Origin: Streptomyces wuyuanensis
Lineage (GTDB): Bacteria; Actinomycetota; Actinomycetes; Streptomycetales; Streptomycetaceae
Length of the DNA: 64,000 nucleotides
Direction of reading: 5' to 3'
Assembly: GCF_900103455.1 (NCBI RefSeq)
Contig: NZ_FNHI01000004.1
Span: 62,001 to 126,000 of the forward strand
A program made the position numbers and the translations under genes. Below, in pieces: positions 1 through 8,450 of the stretch. Each line of letters opens with the position of its first letter. The first letter of the stretch is position 1. The notes beneath the pieces were generated by a model. The model had not been told where the DNA came from. It was given only the letters and a program-made list of their open reading frames with translations, and did not search any database.

Positions 1-2
1 TC

Positions 3-1817
3 GAACTGCCCGTCGGCGCCTCGGAGGACCGGCTCGTCGGCGCGCTGGACATCGAGCGCGCCCTCGCGGACGGGGTGAAGGCGTTCGAGCCCGGTCTGCT
101 CGCCGACGCGCACCGGGGCGTGCTGTACGTCGACGAGGTCAATCTGCTCCACGACCACCTGGTCGACCTGCTGCTGGACGCGGCCGCGATGGGCGCCTCC
201 TACGTCGAGCGCGAGGGCGTGTCCGTGCGGCACGCCGCACGTTTCCTGCTCGTCGGCACGATGAACCCCGAAGAGGGGGAGCTGCGGCCGCAGTTGCTCG
301 ACCGCTTCGGGCTGACGGTGGAGGTCGCCGCCTCCCGGGAGCCGGAGCAGCGGGTGGAGGTCGTCCGGCGCAGGCTCGCGCACGACGACGACCCCGCGGC
401 CTTCGCGGCCCGCTGGGCGGACGAGGAGGCGGCGCTGCGCGAGCGCGTCGCGGACGCGCGGACGCTGCTGCCCCGGGTGGAGCTCGGGGACGCCGCCCTG
501 CGCCAGATCGCGGCCACCTGCGCGGCGTTCGAGGTGGACGGCATGCGCGCCGACATCGTCATGGCCCGCACCGCGACGGCACTGGCCGCGTGGGCGGGCC
601 GTGCGGACGTACGCGAGGAGGACGTGCGGCAGGCCGCACTCCTCGCGCTCCCCCACCGGCGCCGGCGCAACCCGTTCGACGCGCCCGGCCTCGACGAGGA
701 CAGGCTCGACGAGACGCTGGAGCGGTTCGGCGGGGACGACCGGCCGGACCCGGACACCGACCCCGATCCGGACCCCGGCACGGATCCGTCCGGCCCGGAC
801 GGCGGAGGCGGCGGAGGCGTCCCGCCGCAGGGCCAGGGCCCCGAATCCGGCCCGCCCGCAGAACAGCCCGGGCCCTCGGAATCGTCCACCGGGCAGCCGG
901 AGCCGTCCGAACCCGCCGGGGCGCCGGCCGCGGGAGCCGGCGCGGGCGACCGGTCCGCCGAGCGGGCCGCGGAGCCGTTCCGTACGAAGGTGCTCAGCGT
1001 TCCCGGTCTCGGCGAGGGAGCGGCGGGGCGCCGCTCCCGGGCCCGTACCGAGCACGGCAGGACCACCGGGGCACGCCGGCCGCGGGGGACGCTGAGCAAG
1101 CTGCACCTGGCGGCGACCGTGCAGGCGGCGGCCCCGCACCAGCGTGCCCGAGGCCGCTCCGGACCGGGCCTGGTGGTCCGACGGGACGATCTGCGCCAGG
1201 CCACCCGCGAGGGGCGCGAGGGCAATCTCGTGCTCTTCGTCGTGGACGCCTCCGGCTCCATGGCGGCCCGCAGGCGCATGGGTTCCGTGAAGGGCGCGGT
1301 GCTGTCGCTGCTGCTGGACGCCTACCAGCGCCGGGACAAGGTCGGCCTGGTCACCTTCCGGGGCACCGGCGCCGAGGTGGCGCTGCCGCCGACCTCGTCC
1401 GTGGACGCCGCCGCCGCACGGCTGGAGGAACTGCCGACGGGCGGCCGGACGCCGCTGGCCGCCGGGCTGCTGAAGGCCCACGACGTCCTGCGGGTGGAGC
1501 GGCTGCGCGACCCGTCGCGGCGGCCGCTGCTGGTGGTCGTGACCGACGGCCGCGCGACCGGGGCGCGCGGCGGCGACGCCCTCGCGCTCGCCGGGCGCGC
1601 CGCCCGGCTGCACGCGGCCGAGGGCACGGCCGCGGTGGTCGTGGACTGCGAGGCGGGGCCGGTGCGGCTCGGCCTCGCCGGGAATCTCGCCCGTGACCTC
1701 GGCGGCACCGCCGTCACCCTGGACGAGCTGCGCGCCGACAGCATCGTGGGGCTGGTCCGGGACGTCCGGGCGGCGACGGGAACCGACAGCACGGTCCGCA
1801 ACAGGAGGGCAGCGTAG
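3..1817 (+). CDS. Putative cobalt/magnesium chelatase AAA+VWA subunit (5' end missing)
   Basis: The reading frame is open from base 3, so the start lies outside the window; about 604 codons are visible. The N-terminal part is the AAA+ ATPase of the ChlI/BchI type, with a Walker B-like segment [10 protein letters not shown] (bases 120-150) and a sensor stretch [21 protein letters not shown] Pro/Asp/Gly-rich linker (roughly 735-960), including [14 protein letters not shown], joins it to a C-terminal VWA domain whose MIDAS motif DASGSM lies near 1247. This fused ChlI-ChlD layout is typical of actinobacterial chelatase subunits that energise metal insertion, here probably cobalt insertion with CobN (not in view). 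The stop codon overlaps the GTG of cobO by one base (TAGTG), indicating translational coupling. That the metal is cobalt is inferred from the neighbours. Confidence 0.9.
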   Translation, partial: ELPVGASEDRLVGALDIERALADGVKAFEPGLLADAHRGVLYVDEVNLLHDHLVDLLLDAAAMGASYVEREGVSVRHAARFLLVGTMNPEEGELRPQLLDRFGLTVEVAASREPEQRVEVVRRRLAHDDDPAAFAARWADEEAALRERVADARTLLPRVELGDAALRQIAATCAAFEVDGMRADIVMARTATALAAWAGRADVREEDVRQAALLALPHRRRRNPFDAPGLDEDRLDETLERFGGDDRPDPDTDPDPDPGTDPSGPDGGGGGGVPPQGQGPESGPPAEQPGPSESSTGQPEPSEPAGAPAAGAGAGDRSAERAAEPFRTKVLSVPGLGEGAAGRRSRARTEHGRTTGARRPRGTLSKLHLAATVQAAAPHQRARGRSGPGLVVRRDDLRQATREGREGNLVLFVVDASGSMAARRRMGSVKGAVLSLLLDAYQRRDKVGLVTFRGTGAEVALPPTSSVDAAAARLEELPTGGRTPLAAGLLKAHDVLRVERLRDPSRRPLLVVVTDGRATGARGGDALALAGRAARLHAAEGTAAVVVDCEAGPVRLGLAGNLARDLGGTAVTLDELRADSIVGLVRDVRAATGTDSTVRNRRAA

Positions 1818-2425
1818 TGCCGCAGGGAAAGCCGGACGTCGTTCCGGACGACGGTCTCACCACCCGCCAGCGCCGCAACCGGCCGCTGGTGATGGTGCAC
1901 ACGGGCATCGGCAAGGGGAAGTCCACGGCCGCCTTCGGGATGGCGCTGCGCGCCTGGAACCAGGGCTGGCCGGTCGGGGTGTTCCAGTTCGTCAAGTCGG
2001 CGAAGTGGAAGGTCGGCGAGGAGAACGCGCTCAAGGTCCTCGGCGCGAGCGGCGAGGGCGGCACCGTCCACTGGCACAAGATGGGCGAGGGCTGGTCCTG
2101 GATCCAGCGCCCGACGGCCGAGGGCGAGCAGTCCCACGAGGACAAGGCGCGCGAGGGCTGGGAGCAGGTGAAGCGCGATCTGGCCGCCGGGACGTACAAG
2201 TTCTACGTGCTCGACGAGTTCGCCTATCTGCTGCACTGGGGCTGGATCGACACGGCCGAGGTGATCGAGGTGCTGCGCGACCGCCCCGGCACGCAGCACG
2301 TCGTGATCACCGGCCGCAACGCCCCGCGGGAGCTGCAGGAGTTCGCCGATCTCGTGACCGACATGTCGAAGGTCAGGCATCCGATGGACGCGGGCCAGAA
2401 GGGCCAGCGGGGCATCGAGTGGTAG
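1817..2425 (+). CDS. cobO: Corrinoid adenosyltransferase CobO
   Basis: Transfers the adenosyl group of ATP to cob(I)yrinic acid a,c-diamide, the step that makes the Co-C bond of adenosylcobalamin; cytosolic. It is 202 aa, normal for the BtuR/CobO/CobP family. The P-loop is HTGIGKGKSTAAFG near residue 31, and further on are the family features YKFYVLDEFAYLLHWG and VVITGRNAP. The start is a GTG overlapping the stop of the upstream chelatase gene, and the next gene, cobB, begins 19 bases downstream, so the three genes form one operon. The assignment is secure from length, motifs and context. Confidence 0.96.
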   Translation: MPQGKPDVVPDDGLTTRQRRNRPLVMVHTGIGKGKSTAAFGMALRAWNQGWPVGVFQFVKSAKWKVGEENALKVLGASGEGGTVHWHKMGEGWSWIQRPTAEGEQSHEDKAREGWEQVKRDLAAGTYKFYVLDEFAYLLHWGWIDTAEVIEVLRDRPGTQHVVITGRNAPRELQEFADLVTDMSKVRHPMDAGQKGQRGIEW

Positions 2426-2444
2426 AGCGAGCGGCAGGCAGAAC

Positions 2445-3818
2445 GTGGTAGCGCGTCTCGTCGTCGCCGCGCCGGCCTCCGGCAGCGGCAAGACCACCGT
2501 CGCGACGGGGCTGATGGCGGCCTTCACCGCCGCCGGACTCGCCGTGTCGCCGCACAAGGTGGGTCCCGACTACATCGATCCCGGGTACCACGCGCTCGCC
2601 ACCGGGCGCCCGGGCCGCAACCTCGACGCGTACATGTGCGGCACGGAGCTGATCGCCCCGCTGTTCTCGCACGGCGCGCGCGGCTGCGACCTGGCCGTCG
2701 TCGAGGGCGTGATGGGGCTGTACGACGGCGCCGCGGGAGCCGGCGAGCTGGCCTCCACGGCCCAGGTCGCCAAACTGCTGAGGGCACCGGTGGTGCTGGT
2801 CGTCGACGCGTCCTCGCAGTCGCGGTCGGTGGCGGCGCTGGTGCACGGATTCGCCTCCTGGGACCCGGAGGTGCGGCTCGGCGGGGTGATCCTCAACAAG
2901 GTCGCCACCGACCGCCACGAGGCCCTGCTGAGGGAGGCCCTGGACGAGTCCGGGGTGCCGGTCCTGGGAGTGCTGCGGCGGGCGCCCGCGGTGGCGACGC
3001 CGTCGCGGCACCTGGGTCTCGTGCCGGTCGCCGAGCGGCAGGCGGAGGCGGTCGACGCGGTCGCCGCGCAGGCCGAGCAGGTGCGGGCGGGCTGCGACCT
3101 GGAGGCGCTGCTGGCCCTGGCGCGCAGCGCGCCTCCGCTCGCGGGGGACCCGTGGGAGCCGGGTGCGGCACTGGGCTCCCCGGCCGTCGGGGCCGGCAGG
3201 CGCCGGCCCGTGGTCGCCGTGGCCGGGGGCGCCGCGTTCACGTTCTCGTACGCCGAGCACACGGAGCTGCTCACGGCCGCCGGGGCGGACGTCGTCGCCT
3301 TCGACCCGCTCCGCGACGAGGAACTGCCCGCCGGTACGGCCGGCCTGGTCATCGGCGGCGGCTTCCCCGAGGTGTACGCGCCGGAGCTGTCCGCCAACTC
3401 CCGCCTGCGCAAGGCGGTCGCCGAGCTGGCCCGCTCGGGGGCGCCCGTCGCCGCCGAGTGCGCCGGGCTGCTGTACCTCGCGCGCTCGCTGGACGGCAAA
3501 CCCATGTGCGGGGTGCTGGACGCCGACGCGCGGATGTCGGAGCGGCTGACGCTGGGCTACCGCGACGCCGTCGCGGTGAGCGACAGCGTCCTGGCCAGGG
3601 CCGGGACCCGGATGCGCGGCCACGAGTTCCACCGCACCGTGACGGAGCCGGGCGCGGGCGCGGACCCGGCCTGGGGGCTCCGGCAGCCGGAGCCCCGGGT
3701 GGAGGGCTTCGTCCGGGACGGTGTGCACGCGAGCTATGTGCACACGCACTGGGCGGGGGCGCCGGGCGCGGCACGCCGGCTCGCGGAGAGGTGCGCGGCG
3801 TGGGACGCGGAGGCATAG
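2445..3818 (+). CDS. cobB: Cobyrinic acid a,c-diamide synthase (CobB/CbiA)
   Basis: ATP- and glutamine-dependent amidation of the a and c carboxylates of the corrin ring; 457 aa, standard for the family. The N-terminal dethiobiotin-synthetase-like domain starts with the P-loop APASGSGKTTVATGL, followed by PHKVGPDYIDPGYH. The C-terminal class I glutamine amidotransferase-like domain contains the nucleophile region AAECAGLLYL and MRGHEFHRT with the partner histidine. The GTG start at 2445 is preceded by a weak AGGCAG ribosome site. It closes the chelatase-cobO-cobB operon; immediately downstream a gene on the other strand ends (ZIP transporter). Confidence 0.95.
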   Translation: MVARLVVAAPASGSGKTTVATGLMAAFTAAGLAVSPHKVGPDYIDPGYHALATGRPGRNLDAYMCGTELIAPLFSHGARGCDLAVVEGVMGLYDGAAGAGELASTAQVAKLLRAPVVLVVDASSQSRSVAALVHGFASWDPEVRLGGVILNKVATDRHEALLREALDESGVPVLGVLRRAPAVATPSRHLGLVPVAERQAEAVDAVAAQAEQVRAGCDLEALLALARSAPPLAGDPWEPGAALGSPAVGAGRRRPVVAVAGGAAFTFSYAEHTELLTAAGADVVAFDPLRDEELPAGTAGLVIGGGFPEVYAPELSANSRLRKAVAELARSGAPVAAECAGLLYLARSLDGKPMCGVLDADARMSERLTLGYRDAVAVSDSVLARAGTRMRGHEFHRTVTEPGAGADPAWGLRQPEPRVEGFVRDGVHASYVHTHWAGAPGAARRLAERCAAWDAEA

Positions 3819-3838
3819 GCGCCGGCGGCCCCGGTGCG

Positions 3839-4582
3839 TCACTCCGCCAGGCCCGTCACCAGCCAGATGAACGCCACGCCCGAGACCGTGCAGAGCAGGG
3901 TCGAGCGTGCCGGGTGCGCGTGGTGGGCCTCCGGGAGGATCTCCGCCGCCGCGAGGTAGAGCAACGCGCCGCCGAAGAAGCCGAGATAGCTGCCGAGCAC
4001 CTCGGGCGGCATCGTGAAGAGCAGAGTGGAGGCCGCGCCGACCACCGGGGCAAGGGCCGCGGCGAACAGCATGGCGACGGCCTTGCGGCGCTCGTTCCCG
4101 TACAGGCTGGTGACGGTGTACGTGTTGAACCCGTCCGCGAAGTCGTGGGTGATGACCGCCAGCGCGACGGTGAGCCCCATCTCGCCGCCCGCCTGGAAGG
4201 CCGCGCCGATCGCGATTCCGTCCATCAGGCTGTGCAGCACCATGGCGGCCGCGGCGGTCATGCCGACCTGCGGGACGCGGTGGTCGTGGGTGTGCGGGCC
4301 GCCGTTGTACGCCCCGTGCGCGGCGTGGCGGCCGGCCAGCAGCCGCTCCACCACGTGGGCCAGCAGGAAACCTCCGACGAACAGCAGCATGGCCTGCGGT
4401 ACACCGAAGACCTCCTCCCCCGCCGCCGCCATCGCCTCCGGCAGCAGATCGAGCCCGGCAACCCCCAGCATCAGCCCTCCGGCGAGGCCGAGCACGAGGT
4501 GCCGGCGGTCGGTGACGCGCTGCGCCGCCCAGCCGCCGAACAGCGTCATCAGGAACGCGCCGAGCGCGACGAACACCGCCAT
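3839..4582 (-). CDS. ZIP family metal transporter
   Basis: A 247-aa, roughly eight-helix membrane protein of the ZIP family (Zn, Fe, Mn or Co uptake). The metal-site helices are visible: HSLMDGIAIGAAFQAGG (helix IV type) and VITHDFADGFNTYT (helix V type); a histidine-bearing cytoplasmic loop contains GGPHTHDH. The ATG at 4582 opens a protein beginning MAVFVALGAFLMTLFGGWAA, a clear first membrane segment. It lies opposite to, and between, the cobB operon and the cobE-cbiX-cobC operon, only 47 bases from the cobE start, so the two probably share a promoter region. Metal specificity cannot be read from sequence; cobalt is a hypothesis from context, zinc the default. Confidence 0.9.
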   Translation of the reverse strand: MAVFVALGAFLMTLFGGWAAQRVTDRRHLVLGLAGGLMLGVAGLDLLPEAMAAAGEEVFGVPQAMLLFVGGFLLAHVVERLLAGRHAAHGAYNGGPHTHDHRVPQVGMTAAAAMVLHSLMDGIAIGAAFQAGGEMGLTVALAVITHDFADGFNTYTVTSLYGNERRKAVAMLFAAALAPVVGAASTLLFTMPPEVLGSYLGFFGGALLYLAAAEILPEAHHAHPARSTLLCTVSGVAFIWLVTGLAE

Positions 4583-4629
4583 GGGTTCTTGCTAGCCGAT
4601 CCCACCCCCGCACCGCCGGGTGCCACGCC

Positions 4630-5154
4630 ATGACCGGCCGCGCGGGCGGGTTCGTCGTCGGCGTGGGGGCCCGCCGGGGGGCGCCGGCCGACGAGGTGCT
4701 CGGGCTGATCCGGGAGGCCCTGCGGGAGGCCGGGGCGCCGGCGGGCTCGGTCGTGGCCGTCGCGACGGTGGCGGCGAAGGCCCGTGAACCGGGTATCGCG
4801 GCCGCGGCGGCCGCGCTCGGCGTTCCGCTGCGGACGTACGCCGCCGCGGAGCTCGCCCGGGTACCGGTGCCGCACCCGTCCGCGGCGGCGGCCGTGGTGG
4901 GTACCTCGTCGGTCGCCGAGGCGGCGGCCCTCGCGGACGGAGGAGAACTCGTGGTGGGGAAACGGAAATCCGGAGGTCAGGGGCGACCCGGCGCGGTGAC
5001 CTGTGCCATCGTGCGGCGTGCGGATTCTTCGACTCCGGAGCCGGTGCCGCCAGGCGTGGAACCGGTGGCGCCGGACATGATCTCGGACGTGAACGACGGC
5101 GGACCGGTCGGACAGCACCGGCGGCATCGCCACCACCGCAAGGAGAACCTGTGA
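4630..5154 (+). CDS. cobE: CobE/CbiG C-terminal-type cobalamin biosynthesis protein
   Basis: A 174-aa protein resembling the CobE family, equal to the C-terminal domain of CbiG. The core VVGVGARRGAPADEVLGLI is the usual opening (VGxGxRRGxxAxE), followed by an AREPGIAAAAAALGVPL segment matching the conserved E-x2-L/I-x4-LG pattern and then VGTSSVAEAAAL and GGELVVGKRK. Its exact role in corrin synthesis is poorly defined (linked to C20 methylation/ring contraction). The last ~45 residues, after CAIVRR, are low-complexity and basic. The stop overlaps the next start by 4 nt (GTGA), so the two are coupled. Confidence 0.85.
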   Translation: MTGRAGGFVVGVGARRGAPADEVLGLIREALREAGAPAGSVVAVATVAAKAREPGIAAAAAALGVPLRTYAAAELARVPVPHPSAAAAVVGTSSVAEAAALADGGELVVGKRKSGGQGRPGAVTCAIVRRADSSTPEPVPPGVEPVAPDMISDVNDGGPVGQHRRHRHHRKENL

Positions 5155-5945
5155 CTTCCCCGCCCGCACTGCTCATCGCCGCGGACGGCGTCCTGCACGA
5201 CGCCGGCGCCGAGGCACTGCTGGACTTCGTGGAGCACCTGGGCAGCCGTCACCCCGGGATCCCCGTCGCGGCCGGCCTCCTCGGCACCGGACGGTGGCCG
5301 CTCTCCGAGGCCGTGGCCGAGCTCGCCGCCGCCGGGGCCGACCGAGTGGCCGCCGTGGCGCTGGCGCTCGTACCGGACCGGCGGAGCGAGGACGACCTGT
5401 CCGCGGCGCTCGACGCCGTCCGCGGGGAACGGCCCGGGCTCAGCGTGTCGCTGAGCCGCGCGCTCGGCCCCGATCCGGCGCTGCTCGCGCTGCTGGAGCG
5501 GCGGCTCGACGAGGCGCTGGGCGGCCGTGCGCGCTCGCCGCGGGACCGCGCCGACGTGACGGTGCTCCTGGTCGCGCCCGGCTCCGCGGATCCGCAGGCC
5601 AACGCGGAGGTGCACCGGGCGGCGCGGCTGCTCTGGGAGGGCCGGGGCTACGCGGGGGTCGAGACCGCGTTCGTGTCGACGGCCGCACCCGACGTGCCGA
5701 CCGGGCTCGACCGGTGCGTACGGCTCGGGGCACGGCGGATCGTGGTGCTCCCGTACGCGCTGTTCGACGGGGGCCCGGTCGAACGGGCCGTGCTGCACGC
5801 CGAGGGCTGGGCCGAGGCGCACCCGGACACGGAGGTGCGCTGCGCGGAAGTGGTCGGCGTCGCGGACGAGTTGGCCGATCTGGTCGTCGACCGCTACCGG
5901 GAGGCCGTGGTCTCGCCGGATCCGGCCCCCGCGGGACGGTCATGA
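5151..5945 (+). CDS. Degenerate CbiX-like sirohydrochlorin chelatase paralogue
   Basis: A 264-aa two-domain protein with the overall layout of actinobacterial sirohydrochlorin (cobalto)chelatases: ALLIAADG at the N-terminus, a repeat starting VTVLLVAPGSADPQANAEVH, and the conserved stretch LLWEGRGYAGVETAFVS. However, the family GHG(T/S)RD motif is AADGVLHD here, the second histidine region (normally AGH-x3-D) reads LVPDRRSEDD, and the C-terminal half-motif is VAPGSADP. Both metal-binding histidines known from CbiX therefore seem to be missing, so it may be inactive as a chelatase and act as a carrier, scaffold or relic. It overlaps its neighbours by 4 nt on each side (GTGA at the start, ATGA at the end). 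Confidence 0.8.
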   Translation: MTSPPALLIAADGVLHDAGAEALLDFVEHLGSRHPGIPVAAGLLGTGRWPLSEAVAELAAAGADRVAAVALALVPDRRSEDDLSAALDAVRGERPGLSVSLSRALGPDPALLALLERRLDEALGGRARSPRDRADVTVLLVAPGSADPQANAEVHRAARLLWEGRGYAGVETAFVSTAAPDVPTGLDRCVRLGARRIVVLPYALFDGGPVERAVLHAEGWAEAHPDTEVRCAEVVGVADELADLVVDRYREAVVSPDPAPAGRS

Positions 5946-6991
5946 ACGCCGAATTCCACGATCTGCGGCACCACGGTGACGCGGAGGTCCGCGACGGCGG
6001 ACTGACCGATCTCGCGGTCAACGTCCGCACCGGCACTCCGCCGGTGTGGCTGCGGGAGCACATCGCGGCGTCGCTGACGTCCCTGGCCGCCTACCCGGAC
6101 GGACGGGCGGCACGGGCGGCGGTCGCGGCACGGCACGGGCTCCCGGTGGAGCGGGTGCTGCTGACGGCGGGGGCGGCGGAGGCGTTCGTGCTGATCGCGC
6201 GGGCCCTGCGGGTGAGCCGGCCGGTGGTGGTGCACCCCCAGTTCACGGAGCCCGAGGCAGCCCTGCGGGACGCGGGGCACGACGTGGCGCGCGTCGTGCT
6301 GCGCGCGGAGGAGGGCTTCCGGCTGGACCCGGCGGCGGTTCCCGAGTCCGCGGACCTCGTCGTCGTCGGCAACCCCACCAACCCCACCTCGGTGCTCCAC
6401 CCGGCCGCCGAACTGGCCCGGCTCGCCCGACCGGGGCGGACCCTGGTCGTCGACGAGGCGTTCATGGACGCGGTGCCCGGCGAGCCGGAGGCCCTCGCGG
6501 CCCGGACCGACGTGCCCGGGCTGGTCGTACTGCGCAGCCTCACCAAGACCTGGGGGCTCGCCGGGCTGCGGATCGGCTACGTCCTCGCCGGGCCCGGTAC
6601 GATCGCCCGGCTCGAGCGGGCCCAGCCGCTCTGGCCGGTGGGGACCCCAGCGCTGGCCGCGGCCGAGGCGTGCATGTCGCCGAGGGCGCTCGCGGAGGCC
6701 GCGGAGGCGGCGGACCGGATCGCGGCGGACCGGGCACATCTGCTGGCCGGGCTGGCCGAGTTCGACGAGGTACGGGTCGTGCCGGCGGCCGCGGGGCCCT
6801 TCGTCCTCGTCCGTATCGACCGCGCGGACGAGGTACGCGCCCGCCTCCGGGCCCTGGGCTTCGCCGCCCGGCGCGGGGACACGTTCCCGGGACTCGACCG
6901 TGACTGGCTGCGTCTCGCCGTGCGTGACCGCGCCACGACGAACCGGTTCCTCCAGGCGCTCGACCAGGCCCTGACCCTCGTCGGCGCGTAG
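5942..6991 (+). CDS. cobC: CobC-type PLP aminotransferase / threonine-phosphate decarboxylase-like
   Basis: A 349-aa fold-type I PLP enzyme related to histidinol-phosphate aminotransferase. In cobalamin pathways such enzymes (CobC, Salmonella CobD) make the aminopropanol phosphate linker from threonine phosphate. Features seen are NPTNPTSVL (PLP phosphate/ring contact), VVDEAFMDAVPGE (Asp contacting the pyridine nitrogen) and SLTKTWGLAGLRIGYV with the Schiff-base lysine. The ATG at 5942 overlaps the stop of the CbiX-like gene (ATGA); the open frame extends further upstream but only as out-of-frame shadow of that gene. It ends the cobE-cbiX-cobC operon. A histidinol-phosphate aminotransferase activity cannot be excluded. 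Confidence 0.88.
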   Translation: MNAEFHDLRHHGDAEVRDGGLTDLAVNVRTGTPPVWLREHIAASLTSLAAYPDGRAARAAVAARHGLPVERVLLTAGAAEAFVLIARALRVSRPVVVHPQFTEPEAALRDAGHDVARVVLRAEEGFRLDPAAVPESADLVVVGNPTNPTSVLHPAAELARLARPGRTLVVDEAFMDAVPGEPEALAARTDVPGLVVLRSLTKTWGLAGLRIGYVLAGPGTIARLERAQPLWPVGTPALAAAEACMSPRALAEAAEAADRIAADRAHLLAGLAEFDEVRVVPAAAGPFVLVRIDRADEVRARLRALGFAARRGDTFPGLDRDWLRLAVRDRATTNRFLQALDQALTLVGA

Positions 6992-7148
6992 GAGCCAGGG
7001 ACGGCCTTTCGCGCAGGGGACGTTGCGGGTGCGTGCGGACGGCGCCGCCGCAGCGGGTCAGCGCAGACGTGCTCCGCGCCCGCAGGGGCCCACCGGCGGC
7101 GCCCGGAAGGCCCCGCGGACCCGCCCGCCGCCGCTGCCCTGCGCGGCG

Positions 7149-8072
7149 TCAGCGCGTCGCGCGGCGGCGGGACAGGGCGACCGCGCCGCCGCCCAGGGCG
7201 AGCAGGACCACCGAGCCCGCCGCGAACCACGGCGTCGACGCGTCCCCTCCGGTCGCCGCCAGATCGTCCGTCGCGGGCGGCTTCTCCGCCTCCCCGCCGG
7301 TCTGCGGCTTGACGTCGGGCGCCGTCGTGGCGGGCGGCTCCTCGACGGGCTCGCCCGACGGGGTCTCGCAGGTCGCCTCCGCGAGCGTCAGCGTGCCCTC
7401 GACCTCGGCGACGTTCAGCTTCAACGGGTTGACGGACACCTTGAGTTCGAGGGCCGTGGCGGCGGCCGTGCGCGAGGTCGTGGCGGTACGGGACAGGTCG
7501 AGGGTGACGACGCCGACGCCGGGCACCTTGACCTCGGTCGTGCCGCCCGTCGTGAGCGTGGTCTTCTTCCCGAGGACGGTGACGGAGCCGAGCAGATTGG
7601 ACCGGGCGACCGGCTTCTTCCCCACCTCGCAGACCGCCTCGGACGTCACCTGCCCGACCTCGACGAGGGAGAGCAGCGGCAGCCCCGGCACGTGCACCTT
7701 GGCGTGGGCGAGCTCCACACGGCCCTCCGCGCTGTTCCGGTCCGCGGTGGCCTTCGCGCTCGCCACCTCGGCCTGCAGCACGTTGAACGGCTTGCCCTGG
7801 TCGACACCTTCGAGCTGGACGGCCAGCGCGGTCTTCTCGGCGCTCGCGGGCGCCTGGACCTCGTTGAGGGACGTCTTCAGCGGCACCCGGACGCTCTTGC
7901 TGAGCAGCGAGACGTCCAGGCCGGTCCGGAGGACGACCGCGCCCGACCGTCCGTCGCCGCCGCCCGTCGCCCGGGCCGGCGCTGCGAGCGCCACGGGCCC
8001 GACGGCCAGCGCGGCGGCGGCCACGGCGGCCGTCGAGCGGCGCACGGGCATGCGGAAGGTGTTGCTCTTCAC
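7149..8072 (-). CDS. Secreted surface protein with sortase-like LAATG anchor
   Basis: A 307-aa exported protein of unknown function. The GTG at 8072 gives a short basic N-terminus, then a signal peptide (AAVAAAALAVGPVALAAPARA, cleavage after ARA). The mature part is an SCO1860-like actinobacterial domain rich in Val/Thr/Ala with two spaced cysteines (EVGKKP region and ATCETPSG). The C-terminus has a Pro/Glu/Thr-rich spacer, LAATGGD, a hydrophobic helix and RRRATR, the pattern of a class E sortase substrate (LAxTG). It therefore probably ends up covalently attached to the wall. Upstream, 8175-8209, is an inverted repeat that may regulate it. Homologues occur beside cobC in Streptomyces, but a link to cobalamin is not evident. 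Confidence 0.8.
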   Translation of the reverse strand: MKSNTFRMPVRRSTAAVAAAALAVGPVALAAPARATGGGDGRSGAVVLRTGLDVSLLSKSVRVPLKTSLNEVQAPASAEKTALAVQLEGVDQGKPFNVLQAEVASAKATADRNSAEGRVELAHAKVHVPGLPLLSLVEVGQVTSEAVCEVGKKPVARSNLLGSVTVLGKKTTLTTGGTTEVKVPGVGVVTLDLSRTATTSRTAAATALELKVSVNPLKLNVAEVEGTLTLAEATCETPSGEPVEEPPATTAPDVKPQTGGEAEKPPATDDLAATGGDASTPWFAAGSVVLLALGGGAVALSRRRATR

Positions 8073-8417
8073 GGTGGTGGAACCCCCACGGGAGACATGA
8101 CGTCGCCGCGCGCCCGCGACAGGGACTCGTGCGCGGCGGCGGCGATCGGGAACACCGGAATACTTACGCACCGAGAGTGAACCGTCAGACACCCGGGGTG
8201 AGTTCACTCCAAAGTGACGTTTCCGCGCTTGCATTCGATTACCGATGCACTGACGTTCCCCTGCGTCCCCCGAGCGGCGGGCGCGAAGGGCGCGCACCGG
8301 GGCGGCCGGGGTGGCGCGCACCAAGCGGGACGGGCGGCGCGAAAGATGCACAACGAGCCGGAGCCGGGCGGCGTCACGGCCCGTCAACCGACGACCCGAC
8401 CCGCATCACCACCGTCG
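8073..8417 (-). other. Intergenic region with promoter-like inverted repeat
   Basis: About 345 bases without a credible gene, upstream of the surface-protein gene on the minus strand. It contains the inverted repeat GAGTGAAC (8175-8182) / GTTCACTC (8202-8209), 19 bases apart, a further AGTGACG just beyond, and near its end part of a 34-bp tandem duplication (see 8383-8450). The stretch 8210-8250 is less GC-rich than its surroundings. The repeat could be an operator for the minus-strand gene; no RNA motif is recognisable. Confidence 0.4.
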
Positions 8418-8450
8418 TCAACCGACGACCCGCCCCCGCATCACCACCGT
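8383..8450. repeat. 34-bp tandem duplication at the end of the amidohydrolase gene
   Basis: Two adjacent near-identical units (8383-8416 and 8417-8450), each beginning GTCAACCGACGACCCG and containing GCATCACCACCGT; they differ by one substitution and a one-base indel. The second unit encodes the last residues (TVVMRGRVVG) and stop of the minus-strand amidohydrolase, so the first unit is an untranslated copy of that gene end lying after the stop. Confidence 0.85.

Noticed and set aside
2373..4631. Very long open frame on the minus strand across cobB and the ZIP gene
   Set aside because: It is a GC-bias shadow: its translation is Arg/Ala/Pro-rich with no domain, while cobB and the ZIP gene on other frames have clear motifs.
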